A DNA stretch of 64,000 bases from Bacillus sp. BP-3 (lineage in GTDB: Bacteria > Bacillota > Bacilli > Bacillales > Bacillaceae_G), in assembly GCF_028401955.1 (NCBI RefSeq), contig NZ_JAQOTJ010000002.1, forward strand, positions 372,001 through 436,000. Reading direction: 5' to 3'. A program made the position numbers and the translations under genes. Under the pieces are notes generated by a model that did no database searches, was not told the DNA's origin, and worked only from the letters and a program-made list of their open reading frames with translations. Below, piece after piece: positions 29,959-39,888 of the stretch. How positions within the stretch are numbered: position 1 is the first letter of the stretch; each line of letters begins with the position of its first letter.

Positions 29959-31209
29959 TCAACCTTCTAATAATAATGATTTTGGATCTTCAAGCATTTC
30001 TTTAACTGCAACAAGGAAGCTAACAGCCTCTTTTCCATCTACGATGCGGTGGTCATAAGATAGAGCAAGGTACATCATTGGACGGTTTTCCATGCGCTCT
30101 GCATCAATCGCAACAGGGCGTACTTGGATTTTATGCATACCAAGGATACCAACTTGTGGGCTGTTTAGGATTGGTGTTGACATAAGAGAGCCGAACACGC
30201 CACCATTTGTAATTGTAAATGTACCACCTTGTAGTTCTTTTAAAGTAAGTTTGTTATCACGTGCTTTTTTACCAAGATTACGAATTTCGCTTTCGATTTC
30301 AGCAAAGTTCATTTGGTTTGCATCACGTAAAACAGGAACAACTAATCCATCTGGAGCTGCTACAGCGATTCCGATATCGTAGAATTTCTTGATGATAAGC
30401 TCATCACCTTGAATTTCAGCATTTAATAATGGGAATTGTTTTAATGCTGCTACAACTGCTTTTGTGAAGAATGACATGAAGCCAAGACGAACATCATGTT
30501 TCTTTTCGAACGCATCTTTACGTTCTTTACGTAATTCCATGATAGCTGTCATATCAACTTCGTTAAATGTTGTTAACATTGCAGACGTTTGCTGAACTTC
30601 TACAAGACGATTTGCAATTGTTTGACGGCGGCGGGACATTTTTACGCGCTCAACTGGTTTTTCAAACTCAGTTTTTGCAGCTGGTTTTGGACTTTGTTTT
30701 TCTTGTTTTGGCTCTGCTTTTGGCGCAGTAGCATGTGCTTGAACATCATGCGGTCTAACGCGGCCAAGTGGATCAGTGCTGCGTACGTCATTTAAGTCGA
30801 TTCCTAATTCACGTGCCATTTTTCTAGCAGCAGGTGAAGCAATTGGACGATCTGTATTTGGAAGACCTTGTAAAGGTGCTGGATTTGACGCTGCACTTGG
30901 AGCCTCAGCTTTTGGTGCTTCCGTAACTTCTTGTTTTGGTTCTGCTGGAGCAGGTGTACTTACTGCTGCCGCTGCATTTGCATCTAAAACTGCGATAACG
31001 TCACCAATTTCAACTGTATCCCCAGGTTCTCCTAGTAATTTTGATACAATACCTGAATCTTCTGCAATGATTTCTACATTGACTTTATCTGTTTCAAGCT
31101 CAACAACGCTTGCGCCTTTCTCAACTTTGTCACCTACGTTGATAAGCCATTGTGAAATAGTTCCTTCTGTAATAGATTCTGCAAGCTCAGGTACTTTAAT
31201 TTCGATCAT
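29959..31209 (-). CDS. odhB: 2-oxoglutarate dehydrogenase E2, dihydrolipoamide succinyltransferase
   Basis: A 416-aa E2 subunit of the TCA-cycle 2-oxoglutarate dehydrogenase. The lipoyl domain has the lipoylated Lys42 in ETDKVNVEI. An Ala/Pro/Glu-rich linker (about 82-115) follows, then the peripheral subunit-binding domain [17 protein letters not shown] (about 123-139), another charged linker, and the catalytic domain with [13 protein letters not shown] (His and Asp of HxxxDG) near 385. It transfers succinyl to CoA and binds E1 (OdhA) and E3. It lies about 110 bp downstream of odhA with a strong hairpin between them. AGGGGAGGACATTTAAA precedes ATG. Confidence 0.97.
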   Translation of the reverse strand: MIEIKVPELAESITEGTISQWLINVGDKVEKGASVVELETDKVNVEIIAEDSGIVSKLLGEPGDTVEIGDVIAVLDANAAAAVSTPAPAEPKQEVTEAPKAEAPSAASNPAPLQGLPNTDRPIASPAARKMARELGIDLNDVRSTDPLGRVRPHDVQAHATAPKAEPKQEKQSPKPAAKTEFEKPVERVKMSRRRQTIANRLVEVQQTSAMLTTFNEVDMTAIMELRKERKDAFEKKHDVRLGFMSFFTKAVVAALKQFPLLNAEIQGDELIIKKFYDIGIAVAAPDGLVVPVLRDANQMNFAEIESEIRNLGKKARDNKLTLKELQGGTFTITNGGVFGSLMSTPILNSPQVGILGMHKIQVRPVAIDAERMENRPMMYLALSYDHRIVDGKEAVSFLVAVKEMLEDPKSLLLEG

Positions 31210-31276
31210 TTTAAATGTCCTCCCCTATTTTGCCTAACAATTGATTTAATATAGTTGTATAAATAATCTTCTCTAA

Positions 31277-31305
31277 TCGTGAATGGGGGAGACCCCCATT
31301 CACAA
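31277..31305 (-). promoter_or_regulatory. Intercistronic hairpin between odhA and odhB
   Basis: Perfect 11-bp stem GTGAATGGGGG / CCCCCATTCAC with a three-base loop and no T-run. It could set the odhA:odhB message ratio by processing or partial termination. Inferred. Confidence 0.65.
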
Positions 31306-31318
31306 GAAGTTAACAGTA

Positions 31319-34174
31319 TTACTTATTGTGAACAAATTCTTGTTCTTGTTGTAACTCGAAATTGATATTAAGAGTTTTATTAATAATCAATTCTTGTTCT
31401 TTTCTATGAACATGAGGATCGCCACCTGATGGACTTGAACGATCGGGACGTCCAATATAGTTCGCTTTTACTTTGTCAGAAGCAAGTTCGAATAGAATTG
31501 GTGCAACATAATGCCATGCGCCCATATTTCTTGGTTCTTCCTGTACCCATACGATCTCTTCCAAGTTTTCAAAACGCTCAGCAATCGCTTGGATTTTCTC
31601 AGTAGGGAATGGGTATAACTGTTCAACGCGAGCGATATGCACTTCATCTAGCGTATGTTCTTTCTTGTTCGATTCGACATCTACTGCTAAATCGATTGCC
31701 ATCTTACCTGTAGTTAATACAAGACGCTTCACTTTACTTGTTTCTGTTCCAAGGTTCGGCTCTTCTACAACTGTTTGGAAGCTGCCTTCACTTAACTCAG
31801 AAGCAGGTGAAGATGTAAGTGGATGACGTAACAAGCTCTTTGGCGTCATAATTACTAATGGTCTTACATAATCAGTTCCAAGACTTGCTGCTTGGCGGCG
31901 CAGGATATGGAAATATTGCGCTGCACTTGTTAAGTTTGCAACTGTCCAGTTATTCTCTGCAGCAAGCTGTAAGAAACGTTCTGGACGAGCGCTGGAATGC
32001 TCAGGACCTTGGCCCTCATAACCGTGAGGAAGAAGGAGAACAAGACCAGATTTTTGACCCCATTTTGCTCTTCCTGATGAAACGAATTGGTCAAACAATG
32101 CTTGCGCTGTATTCGAGAAGTCACCGTATTGTGCTTCCCACATTGTCAATGTTTCAGGAGAGAATACGTTATAGCCATACTCAAATCCTACAACAGCAGC
32201 TTCAGAAAGCGGACTATTATGAACCGCGAAAGAAGCGCGTGCTTGTGGCAAGCGATGCATTGGCGAATACGTTTCGTTCGTTTCTGTATCATGTAATACA
32301 ACGTGGCGCTGTGCGAATGTACCACGCTCTGAATCCTGTCCTGTCAGACGAATTGGCGTACCGTCTTGTAAGATTGAAGCAAACGCTAACGCTTCGGCAT
32401 TTGCCCACTCTAGCTTACCGCCATCTTTAAATGCGCTTTCACGACGTTCAAGGATTTTCTTTAATTTTGGATATACGTTAAAACCTTCTGGCCACTCAAG
32501 AAGACTTGTATTCAATTCTTCAAGTGTTTCTAATGGAACACCTGTCATCATTTTTGGAATTCCGTTTGCAACTACTTCTGGAACTTCAACGTTAGCAGAT
32601 ACTTCTTTTTTATCTGAAGAAACTTGGTTATATTCAGCTTTCAAATGCTCTTGTATAAATTGCGTAATTGTTTCTACTTCTTCAGCATTTAGAATGCCTT
32701 TTGCCTGTAACTCTTCAGCATATAAAGCTCTTACAGTTGGATGCTTGCTAACCTTTTTGTATACTTTCGGTTGTGTAACTGCTGGATCATCCATTTCGTT
32801 ATGACCATAGCGGCGATATCCAATTAAGTCAATTAGGAAATCCTTTTTGAATAGCGTACGGTACTCAAAAGCAAGAGTAGCTGCAATCAGACAAGCTTCA
32901 GGATCATCAGCATTTACGTGTACAATCGGAATATCAAAGCCTTTCGCAAGGTCACTTGAATATCTTGTAGAGCGAGAATCATAACTATCAGTTGTAAATC
33001 CGACTGCGTTATTCGCAATAACATGAATCGTTCCGCCTGTTTGATAACCTTTCAGTCTGCTTAAGTTCAGTGTCTCAGGTACGATACCTTGACCAGGGAA
33101 CGCAGCATCACCGTGTACTAAAATTGCGAAAGATTTAGAAACATCTTGCGTTGGATAACCTGCTTGTTCGCGATTTTCCTGAGCAGCACGTGCAAATCCT
33201 TCTACAACTGGATCTACAAATTCAAGGTGACTTGGGTTATTTGCTAAAGTAACTCGTGTAAGAGCTTCTCCAGATCCAATCAATTGCTCTTTACCTAAGT
33301 GATACTTCACATCACCAGTCCAACCGATATTGTTCTTATCAGTGCCCTGCATCGGTGCTGAATGTTTAAATTCAGTGAACATGTGACTATATGGTTTTTC
33401 TAATGTATGAGCGAGTACACTAAGACGTCCGCGGTGAGCCATCCCGATCATAATATCTTTCACGCCGCCTTTAGCGCCTTCAGAAATCATTTCATCAAGC
33501 ATAGGAACTAGCATATCAACGCCTTCGATAGAAAAGCGCTTTTGACCAACGAATGTCTTATGCAAAAATTGCTCGAAACCTTCAACCGCTGTCAATCGTT
33601 TTAAAACAGCAATTCGTTTCTCGTTTGATAGTGGATGATACAAGGAAGTGGATTCCACCATTTGTTGCAGCCATGCACGTTCTTCACTATCTTGAACATG
33701 AGCGAACTCATAAGCTAAAGATTTTGAATACACATCTTTTAATCTATTAACAGCATCATACGCTGTTTGAACATCAGCAGGTGCATCTGCCCAAACTGTT
33801 TTCGCTGAAATCGCTTTCAAATCATTTTCGCTTAGTCCCTCTAAAGAAAACTGCCCATCCACTTTTTCCTCCAGCGGATTAATATGTGCAGAAAGGTGAC
33901 CGTATGAACGAATATTTTCTAAAACTTTTGCAGCTTTTAGAACTTTTTCTATATCTGTATTGTTTTGAGAAGATAAATGAGAGCCGCTAGTAGTGCCCGC
34001 TGTAAAATCTGTATAAAAAGGAGGAGCACCCCAACTTGCGAAAAGCTCTTCTAACTCTGGATCAACAGAACCTTCCCCAGCTACATAACGATCGTACTGT
34101 TCAATGACATAGCCAAGGTTTGGACCATGGAACTTAGCCCAAGGACTGTTTGTATTTGTATTCTTCGTCGTCAT
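31319..34174 (-). CDS. odhA: 2-oxoglutarate dehydrogenase E1 component
   Basis: A 951-aa thiamine diphosphate enzyme. ATG 34174 is chosen because AGGAGGTTTTGTCAA precedes it; an upstream in-frame start would lack a site. Early residues [20 protein letters not shown] fit Odh[18 protein letters not shown] (about 248) is the ThDP-dependent E1 motif, [12 protein letters not shown] follows, and [17 protein letters not shown] is the characteristic C-terminal part. It decarboxylates 2-oxoglutarate and loads succinyl onto the lipoyl group of OdhB. First gene of odhAB; possible CcpA sites lie upstream. Confidence 0.97.
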   Translation of the reverse strand: MTTKNTNTNSPWAKFHGPNLGYVIEQYDRYVAGEGSVDPELEELFASWGAPPFYTDFTAGTTSGSHLSSQNNTDIEKVLKAAKVLENIRSYGHLSAHINPLEEKVDGQFSLEGLSENDLKAISAKTVWADAPADVQTAYDAVNRLKDVYSKSLAYEFAHVQDSEERAWLQQMVESTSLYHPLSNEKRIAVLKRLTAVEGFEQFLHKTFVGQKRFSIEGVDMLVPMLDEMISEGAKGGVKDIMIGMAHRGRLSVLAHTLEKPYSHMFTEFKHSAPMQGTDKNNIGWTGDVKYHLGKEQLIGSGEALTRVTLANNPSHLEFVDPVVEGFARAAQENREQAGYPTQDVSKSFAILVHGDAAFPGQGIVPETLNLSRLKGYQTGGTIHVIANNAVGFTTDSYDSRSTRYSSDLAKGFDIPIVHVNADDPEACLIAATLAFEYRTLFKKDFLIDLIGYRRYGHNEMDDPAVTQPKVYKKVSKHPTVRALYAEELQAKGILNAEEVETITQFIQEHLKAEYNQVSSDKKEVSANVEVPEVVANGIPKMMTGVPLETLEELNTSLLEWPEGFNVYPKLKKILERRESAFKDGGKLEWANAEALAFASILQDGTPIRLTGQDSERGTFAQRHVVLHDTETNETYSPMHRLPQARASFAVHNSPLSEAAVVGFEYGYNVFSPETLTMWEAQYGDFSNTAQALFDQFVSSGRAKWGQKSGLVLLLPHGYEGQGPEHSSARPERFLQLAAENNWTVANLTSAAQYFHILRRQAASLGTDYVRPLVIMTPKSLLRHPLTSSPASELSEGSFQTVVEEPNLGTETSKVKRLVLTTGKMAIDLAVDVESNKKEHTLDEVHIARVEQLYPFPTEKIQAIAERFENLEEIVWVQEEPRNMGAWHYVAPILFELASDKVKANYIGRPDRSSPSGGDPHVHRKEQELIINKTLNINFELQQEQEFVHNK

Positions 34175-34424
34175 TTGACAAAACCTCCTACTCGTTAGAA
34201 CCAGTAACGAGTGCAATTCATTTTATATTCTTATGTTATTACGATAATTTACATAATACAAAACGTTATTACTTATCTGTTTTGTAAAAAAACGTTCACA
34301 ATTACTTATCACCCAGAAATTTACTATGATTACCAAGTGAAACTTGTACAATAAAACTACTATCTAGGGATAAAATGGAAATGGAATTACCACCTAAAAT
34401 TATAAAGAAAATTATGAACATTCA

Positions 34425-34474
34425 AGCGAAAACGTTTTAAATTATGTATACTACAATAATAAGCGCTTTCAAAA
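34425..34474 (-). promoter_or_regulatory. Possible CcpA (cre) sites upstream of odhA
   Basis: TTGAAAGCGCTTATT on the minus strand (34459-34473) has the palindromic core AAGCGCTT of a cre box. A second, weaker AAAACGTTTT lies at about 34430-34439. The distance to odhA is about 285 bp. Catabolite repression of TCA genes makes this plausible. Confidence 0.4.
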
Positions 34475-34790
34475 ATATTATACAACAATATTACAAAGTA
34501 TAATAGGAAAAAAGATAAAATTTAGAATTGATCGTCAATTCAGTTCGTTGAGAGAGGTAATATCAGAGTAGAAGGGGATGTCTTACTATATTTTATATAT
34601 TCTTGTTGTAAATGGATTGATACTATTTTAATAGATAGTATCAAAAAGAAAGACTACAGTATAAGTCGTACTAACTTTTTATCTTGTTTAGGGGCTATTC
34701 ATTGTTTATGTAGTTATTTTTGTTGTTGAACCTACGTGATTTTCTCTTTAAGGAAGTAATAAATATATAAGAAAATATTGAACATCATTT

Positions 34791-34868
34791 ATGATATTTG
34801 GAATGATTGATGCAATAATCAAATTATGTATAGGAATTGCCTTATTAATAATAAGTCCGAAACGTTAG
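34791..34868 (+). CDS. Possible 25-aa hydrophobic peptide
   Basis: ATG 34791 opens a 25-codon frame, MIFGMIDAIIKLCIGIALL plus IISPKR, one membrane span with a basic end. It is followed 16 bases later by a Rho-independent terminator, so a transcript seems to end here. No good ribosome site is visible (best is AAGGAAG about 40 bases upstream), hence low confidence; the transcript could be a small RNA instead. Confidence 0.25.
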   Translation: MIFGMIDAIIKLCIGIALLIISPKR

Positions 34869-34883
34869 TAATTAGCCTTATAA

Positions 34884-34912
34884 AGGACGGGGAAAAATTC
34901 CCGTCTTTTTTA
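34884..34912 (+). terminator. Plus-strand terminator with no known gene before it
   Basis: Stem GACGGG / CCCGTC around GAAAAATT then TTTTTT. The nearest annotated plus-strand gene upstream is more than 6 kb away, so an unannotated short transcript is implied. Confidence 0.75.
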
Positions 34913-35240
34913 TTTTTGTAACAAAGCTCTCAACTCTTGTAATAGAAAGAATCATATTTTTAAGATGTAATATTTTATGATAGTTTGAGTGAATAGTTGT
35001 GTAAATTAATAGAAGCTAATAAAAAGGAGAAATATTATAGAAGGCAATGATTAGAAAATAATACTAAAGAAATTTATCAATACAATTTTTGCAGAAAGAT
35101 TTGTGATTTTTATTGAGTAGCGAACATATTTTTTAAGTAATGTTTTGGCTAATGGGAAAGTAGAACACATTTAGCCCACTATTCGTGGGGGGTAAGACCC
35201 CCCATTTCTGCTGGCGTGACTTTTAAGGGAGGAATGCGAA

Positions 35241-35705
35241 TTGAATACGTTTCAAAAAGGGTTAAGTAGTTTAAATAAAGAAGTAGAAATTGGAAGCTTA
35301 CCAATTCAAGGACAGATTCCTATATGGCTGTCTGGTAGTTTGTTTCGAAATGGTCCTGTCCATTTTACGGGAGGGCACTGGTTTGATGGATTAGCAATGA
35401 TCCATAAGTTTTCGTTTCACCGTGGAAATGTGTCATATACAAATCGCTTCCTACGAACCGAAGCCTATCATCATGTAATGGAAGCGGGAAAACAATTGGC
35501 TGGATTTGGATCATCTGGAACCGCAGGAGGCAAAAATAACACGAACGTTAATATTATGAAAATGGACCATCATTTTCTGGCCTTAACTGAATCGCCTGGG
35601 ATAGTCGAATTTGATCCACTAACTTTAAATACTGTAGGTGTTTATCAATTCCAAGATCATATTCCATTTGGATTTCATGGGATATATACAGAGGAGGGGA
35701 TGTAA
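35241..35705 (+). pseudogene. Carotenoid cleavage dioxygenase, truncated
   Basis: A 154-codon frame from TTG (GGGAGGAATGCGAA upstream). It matches the N-terminus of carotenoid oxygenases/RPE65 relatives: IPIWLSGSLFRNGPVHF, HWFDGLAMIHKFSF and FDPLTLNTVGVYQF. The enzymes are normally about 460-500 aa and need four iron-binding His residues mostly later in the chain. Here it stops after DHIPFGFHGIYTEEGM. The end, with an intact ribosome site for the next gene, suggests a deletion that joined the front of the gene to its very end. It cannot be active. Confidence 0.8.
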
Positions 35706-35706
35706 C

Positions 35707-36339
35707 ATGGAACGGAAACAAATTGTACGTGGAATTATCCTTTCTTTACTTATTAATGCGGCATTGCCCATTTTAGTTTACGAGCTGTTACTAGGGCATG
35801 TGTCAAATATCATGGCGCTCACAATTGCCACAATGATTCCTTTAGTAGAAACTATAATCTATTTTCTGAAGTATAGAAAATGGGATGCATTTGCAGTGTT
35901 TATGTTAGTTGGATTTATTCTTTCAATTATTGCTGCTCTCCTTGGCGGAGACGAAAGACTTATTTTAGTTCGGGAATCCTTTGTTACAGGAGTTATGGGG
36001 TTAATTTTCCTTGGCTCTCTTATTACCCGAAGACCGCTAATTTATTATTTCGCCTTACGATTTACTGTCGGGAAAACAGAAAAAGAACAGGCGTCTTTTG
36101 CTGATAAGTGGAACAACCCTTACTTTCGTAAAGTGTTACGAATCATGACAACAGGGTGGGGGATTGTCTTATTAGGCGAAGCGTTGCTGAAAGTGGTACT
36201 TGTCTATAACCTTTCAGTATCGACATTTTTAGCAATTTCTAATTTGGTTACGTATGGATTCATTGGACTTGCAATTATTTGGACCGTCCTGTATCGCAGA
36301 AAATCACGTCAAAAAATAGATCCAACAAAAAGAGGATGA
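35707..36339 (+). CDS. VC0807-family integral membrane protein
   Basis: A 210-aa membrane protein with about six segments. It begins MERKQIVRGIILSLLINAALP and has YFALRFTVGKTEKEQASFADKWNNPYFRKVLR between segments (about 115-150), as in the VC0807-like family related to intracellular septation protein A. Function unknown. The start lies two bases after the stop of the truncated carotenoid oxygenase gene, with GAGGAGGGG as ribosome site, so they form one transcript. Confidence 0.75.
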   Translation: MERKQIVRGIILSLLINAALPILVYELLLGHVSNIMALTIATMIPLVETIIYFLKYRKWDAFAVFMLVGFILSIIAALLGGDERLILVRESFVTGVMGLIFLGSLITRRPLIYYFALRFTVGKTEKEQASFADKWNNPYFRKVLRIMTTGWGIVLLGEALLKVVLVYNLSVSTFLAISNLVTYGFIGLAIIWTVLYRRKSRQKIDPTKRG

Positions 36340-36438
36340 CACGATAACCATCTTATTGTGTTGATTTGTGAACAACAAGAGACAAAATGGTGAAAAAAGA
36401 AATCATGATGGAATTGGTTATCCATCCGTTTATAACGA

Positions 36439-36472
36439 AAAGAGCGCCCGAAGATGGGCGCTTTTTTTTATT
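36439..36472 (+). terminator. Terminator after VC0807-family gene
   Basis: Stem AGCGCCC / GGGCGCT with six-base loop and TTTTTTTT tail. Confidence 0.9.
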
Positions 36473-36541
36473 CGCATAATCAGTGCTATCCGAAGAGAAT
36501 CTAGGTTAGGAGAATTATTTCTATGTACCACTTCGAAATAT

Positions 36542-37429
36542 CTATTCTATATGCCTCTTAAAATTTAGTTTTAATACACTTTTAAAGTCCATTTCAGCAA
36601 TTAATACACTTAATAAGATGAGTGTTGCACCTAAGTAACCTTTCAATGTGAGAGTTTCACCTGTGAAAAAGAAAGCGAACCCTGCAGAAAATACAGGCTC
36701 TAATGAAAAAATAAGACCTGCATGTGTAGGAGTCGTATGTTGCTGCGCGATGACTTGGACAATGAAGGCCATTGCAGTACAAAATATGCTTAATATTAAA
36801 ATGGAAAACCATGATTCGAAATTATTAGGAAGTTTTGGTGTTTCCATAAACATTGAGAAAATGATACTAAATAGACCAACAAACCCTAGTTGTAATACGC
36901 CAAGAGCGATGGAATTCACATGCTTAGTCATGGTTCCAGTAACGATGATATGAACGGCGTAAAATAAAGCACATAATATGCATAATATATCACCGTAACC
37001 GATTTTTAAGTCACTATTTAATGTTAATAGTCCAATTCCGACAATCGTTAAAACGATTGCTAATACAACCTTTTTTTCAGGCCGTTGTTTTAAAAATATA
37101 GATGATAATATCGGGATGAATATGACAGTGAGACTCATTAAGAAACCAGCATTCGAAACGGTTGTATACTTTGTACCAAAAGTCGCAAAAACATAAACGA
37201 TAAACAAAATAGAAGCTAATATAAACGCATATTTTACAGTTTTAAAATCAATTTTGATTAAATGTTTGTAAAATACGATGCCTGATAAAAGAAAAGCAAT
37301 CATAAAACGTAATGAGATTAAATTATATTCTTCTATGTATGTGAGCCCAACCTTTGTAAGTAAGATGGATGCACCCCAAAAAAATGTAACCAGTAGTAGC
37401 ATTAAATCAGCTTTTAATTGCGTTTTCAT
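36542..37429 (-). CDS. EamA/DMT family transporter
   Basis: A 295-aa protein with ten hydrophobic segments in two EamA halves. It starts MKTQLKADLMLLLVTFFWGASILLTKVGL, the typical first-segment WGA pattern, and the second half has THAGLIFSLEPVFSAGFAFFFTGE. It probably exports a small metabolite. The paralogue at 11594-12505 is only distantly similar. Monocistronic; its 5' side faces the T-box leader. Confidence 0.88.
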   Translation of the reverse strand: MKTQLKADLMLLLVTFFWGASILLTKVGLTYIEEYNLISLRFMIAFLLSGIVFYKHLIKIDFKTVKYAFILASILFIVYVFATFGTKYTTVSNAGFLMSLTVIFIPILSSIFLKQRPEKKVVLAIVLTIVGIGLLTLNSDLKIGYGDILCILCALFYAVHIIVTGTMTKHVNSIALGVLQLGFVGLFSIIFSMFMETPKLPNNFESWFSILILSIFCTAMAFIVQVIAQQHTTPTHAGLIFSLEPVFSAGFAFFFTGETLTLKGYLGATLILLSVLIAEMDFKSVLKLNFKRHIE

Positions 37430-37671
37430 CTCTATTTCCTCGTTATGTATAATTTGTAATTCTATATACTCTTCTTATTCATTTTAATATTAATTCGGAA
37501 TATTTAAAATAAAAATATTTCATTATCATGAGTCGAAAATTATTTCTTTCCAGATTCATTGATAAGTCACATAGGTGACTCTCTTTTTTGACTTCAGTAA
37601 GGTTTATAACTGTAACTTTCGATAGGAAAGAGAGCATAGATTGTTTTTCAAAAAAGTATTTTTAAAAACTA

Positions 37672-37701
37672 TTGACAGAATATTAATGCAAGCTCTATAA
37701 T
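37672..37701 (+). promoter_or_regulatory. Sigma A promoter of the T-box/permease transcript
   Basis: TTGACA (37672-37677) and TATAAT (37696-37701), spacer 18. Both boxes match consensus. Confidence 0.9.
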
Positions 37702-37764
37702 ACAAAACATACTTATTAAAGATTGTAGCTACGTCATATAAATTAAAATAAAATTGAGCAATGA

Positions 37765-38010
37765 AGGGAATATAAGTAGTGCTTATCTCACTGTTTTAGA
37801 GAGCTGATGGAAGGTGCAAATCAGTACAAAGATAAGTGTGAATTTCAATCCTGGAGCATCTTTTTCGAAGTAAAGGACGACCTTTATGAGAGAAAGACGG
37901 TCAAATATGAGATCGTTAACAAAATCGAGAGGCAGACTCGGTCTGCAATTAGGGTGGTACCGCGATATATTCGTCCCTACTGATACAATCAGTAGGGACT
38001 TTTTTATTAT
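37765..38010 (+). promoter_or_regulatory. T-box leader 1 of amino-acid permease (Phe-type specifier)
   Basis: AGAGAGCTGATGGAAGGTG, GTGAATTTCAATCCTGGAG (specifier UUC or UUU, both Phe), T-box AGGGTGGTACCGCG (about 37951-37964) and terminator GTCCCTACTGAT / ATCAGTAGGGAC followed by TTTTTTATT. The specifier frame is my reading by alignment with the Trp leaders in this window. Confidence 0.88.
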
Positions 38011-38033
38011 ATAAAAAACATAATATTGGAAAT

Positions 38034-38284
38034 GCAGTGAAAGGAATATAGTAATACTTATTTCCCTGTTTCAGAGAGCTGATGGAAGGTGTGAATCAGT
38101 ACATAAATAAGTGTGAATTTCAATCCTGGAGCATCTTTTTCGAAATAAAGGACAATCTTTATGAGGGAAAGACGGTCAAATATGAGATCGTTAACAAAGT
38201 CGAGAGGCAGACCTAGTCTGCAATTAGGGTGGTACCGCGGTGTAAATCGTCCCTGTCATGTAGGACAGGGACGATTTTTTTTTT
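38034..38284 (+). promoter_or_regulatory. T-box leader 2 of amino-acid permease (Phe-type specifier)
   Basis: Nearly identical to leader 1 through stem I and the antiterminator (GTGAATTTCAATCCTGGAG, AGGGTGGTACCGCGG). The terminator arms differ: CGTCCCTGTC / GACAGGGACG followed by nine T. It is a recent-looking duplication of the regulatory unit. Confidence 0.9.
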
Positions 38285-38365
38285 ATAAAAAGGAAAACTA
38301 CAATTGATCCAATAAAATCTTTTGTAAAATTAAAAATCTTTATATGAAAATGAGAGGAGAACATT

Positions 38366-39694
38366 ATGGAATTACAAAAAAGGTTATTGCCGCGGCATGT
38401 CCGTTTGATGGCACTCGGAGGAGCAATCGGCACAGGTATATTTAAAGGGACTTCTGAAACAGTATCAATAGCGGGGCCAGCAGTTATTTTTTCTTATCTG
38501 TTTGCAGGGTTATTGCTGCTTGTGGTAATGAGTGCACTTGCGGAGATGGCCATCGCTTATCCAGGGATGAATATGAAAGGATTTATTCGTAAAGCATTTG
38601 GGTCAAACGTGTCGTTTGTAATTGGATGGATGTACTGCTTCATGTTGTTAGTTGTATGCGTCATTGAAGTAATCGCTGCAGGAAGCTTTCTGCAATATTG
38701 GTTTCCTTCCATGTCTTTATGGTCTTTAAGTTTTATAAGTGCAATTTTCATTGTGGCTATTAACTTTATGAATGTAAAGCATTACGGAGAATTTGAATTT
38801 TGGTTTGCAGGAATTAAAATTACGATGATTGTTTTATTCCTTATTTTAGGCGGAGCTATTTTGTTCGGAGTGATTCCAAGTACTGAAACGAACTATATGC
38901 AAAACTACGTACAGCACCAGGGATTTTTCCCGCATGGCTGGTCAGGTGTATTTTCCGCATTATTAATTGTAATTTTTTCTTACGGTGGTTCCGAACTGAT
39001 CGGATTGACTTTAACAGAAATGAAGGATACAGAGAAGGTATTACCTAAAGTGATTAAAGGAGTATTTTGGAGAATTGTATTATTCTATACACTTCCAATC
39101 CTTATTATTTGTGGATTAATTCCATGGAATGAAATTGGCAACCAAGCAAGCCCGTTTGTACAAGTATTATCAGCAGTTGGGTTTAAAGGATCGGCTCATA
39201 TTATGAACTTCGTCCTAATCACAGCGGTATTGTCGGCGGCAAACTCCGGTATTTACGGCTGTACACGTATGCTGCATTCCTTAGCTGCAGAAGGAGAAGC
39301 ACCGAAACAATTTTCATATGTTGCGAAGAACGGTGTTCCCGTATATAGCGTTATCTTAAGCTCCATCGTTCTTGTTGGCGGCACATTCGTCGCATACTTT
39401 TCACCTGACCGTGTTTTTGGATACTTAATGGCAATCCCAGGATTTACAGTATCAGTGGTATGGGTCAGCATATGTTTAGCACAACTGAAGCTTCGCAAAA
39501 CATATACAAAGTTGCCGCATTTTAAAGTATGGGGATTTCCATATGCAACTTTATTTACTGCAATTACATTAAGTATTTGCTGCGTGGCATTTACATTCAG
39601 CGATCAAAACCGAGCAAGTATCTTTCTTTGTTTAGGCATTTTAATTATTTTAATTCTATGTTCTGCTTTTGTAGGCAAAAAGAAAAAAGTATAG
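38366..39694 (+). CDS. Amino-acid permease (APC/AAT family), probably aromatic
   Basis: A 442-aa permease with 12 membrane segments. It opens MELQKRLLPRHVRLMALGGAIGTGIFKGTSETVSIAGPAV, the first-segment signature of the AAT group, and has GGSELIGLTLTEMKDTEKVLPKVIKGVFWR (about 206-235), the family consensus. It imports an amino acid with H+ or Na+. Tandem Phe-type T-boxes suggest phenylalanine or a related aromatic as substrate, which is inference from regulation. GAGAGGAGAACATT precedes ATG. Single gene. Confidence 0.88.
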   Translation: MELQKRLLPRHVRLMALGGAIGTGIFKGTSETVSIAGPAVIFSYLFAGLLLLVVMSALAEMAIAYPGMNMKGFIRKAFGSNVSFVIGWMYCFMLLVVCVIEVIAAGSFLQYWFPSMSLWSLSFISAIFIVAINFMNVKHYGEFEFWFAGIKITMIVLFLILGGAILFGVIPSTETNYMQNYVQHQGFFPHGWSGVFSALLIVIFSYGGSELIGLTLTEMKDTEKVLPKVIKGVFWRIVLFYTLPILIICGLIPWNEIGNQASPFVQVLSAVGFKGSAHIMNFVLITAVLSAANSGIYGCTRMLHSLAAEGEAPKQFSYVAKNGVPVYSVILSSIVLVGGTFVAYFSPDRVFGYLMAIPGFTVSVVWVSICLAQLKLRKTYTKLPHFKVWGFPYATLFTAITLSICCVAFTFSDQNRASIFLCLGILIILILCSAFVGKKKKV

Positions 39695-39888
39695 CAATAC
39701 TACATTTTTAAGAGAGATGAAAGGCGGACTATGCATTGGTCTGCCTTTTTATGTTAAGAAAGTATAAGCGACTATTTTTACAGACATTTTTCTATGAATA
39801 AGGTAAACTTTATTGGAATTAGTGCAATGATTTAATGGGAAATAAATGGAATTTACATTGTAATAAATTAAAAATGAAGGAGCCTATT

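Larger units (their letters stand above)
34475..35240. other. Long intergenic region upstream of odhA
   Basis: About 760 bp with no sizeable gene. It holds a 25-codon hydrophobic frame (34791-34868), a terminator at 34885-34911 and a hairpin TGGGGGG / CCCCCCA at 35186-35204. Otherwise nothing is recognised. Confidence 0.5.
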
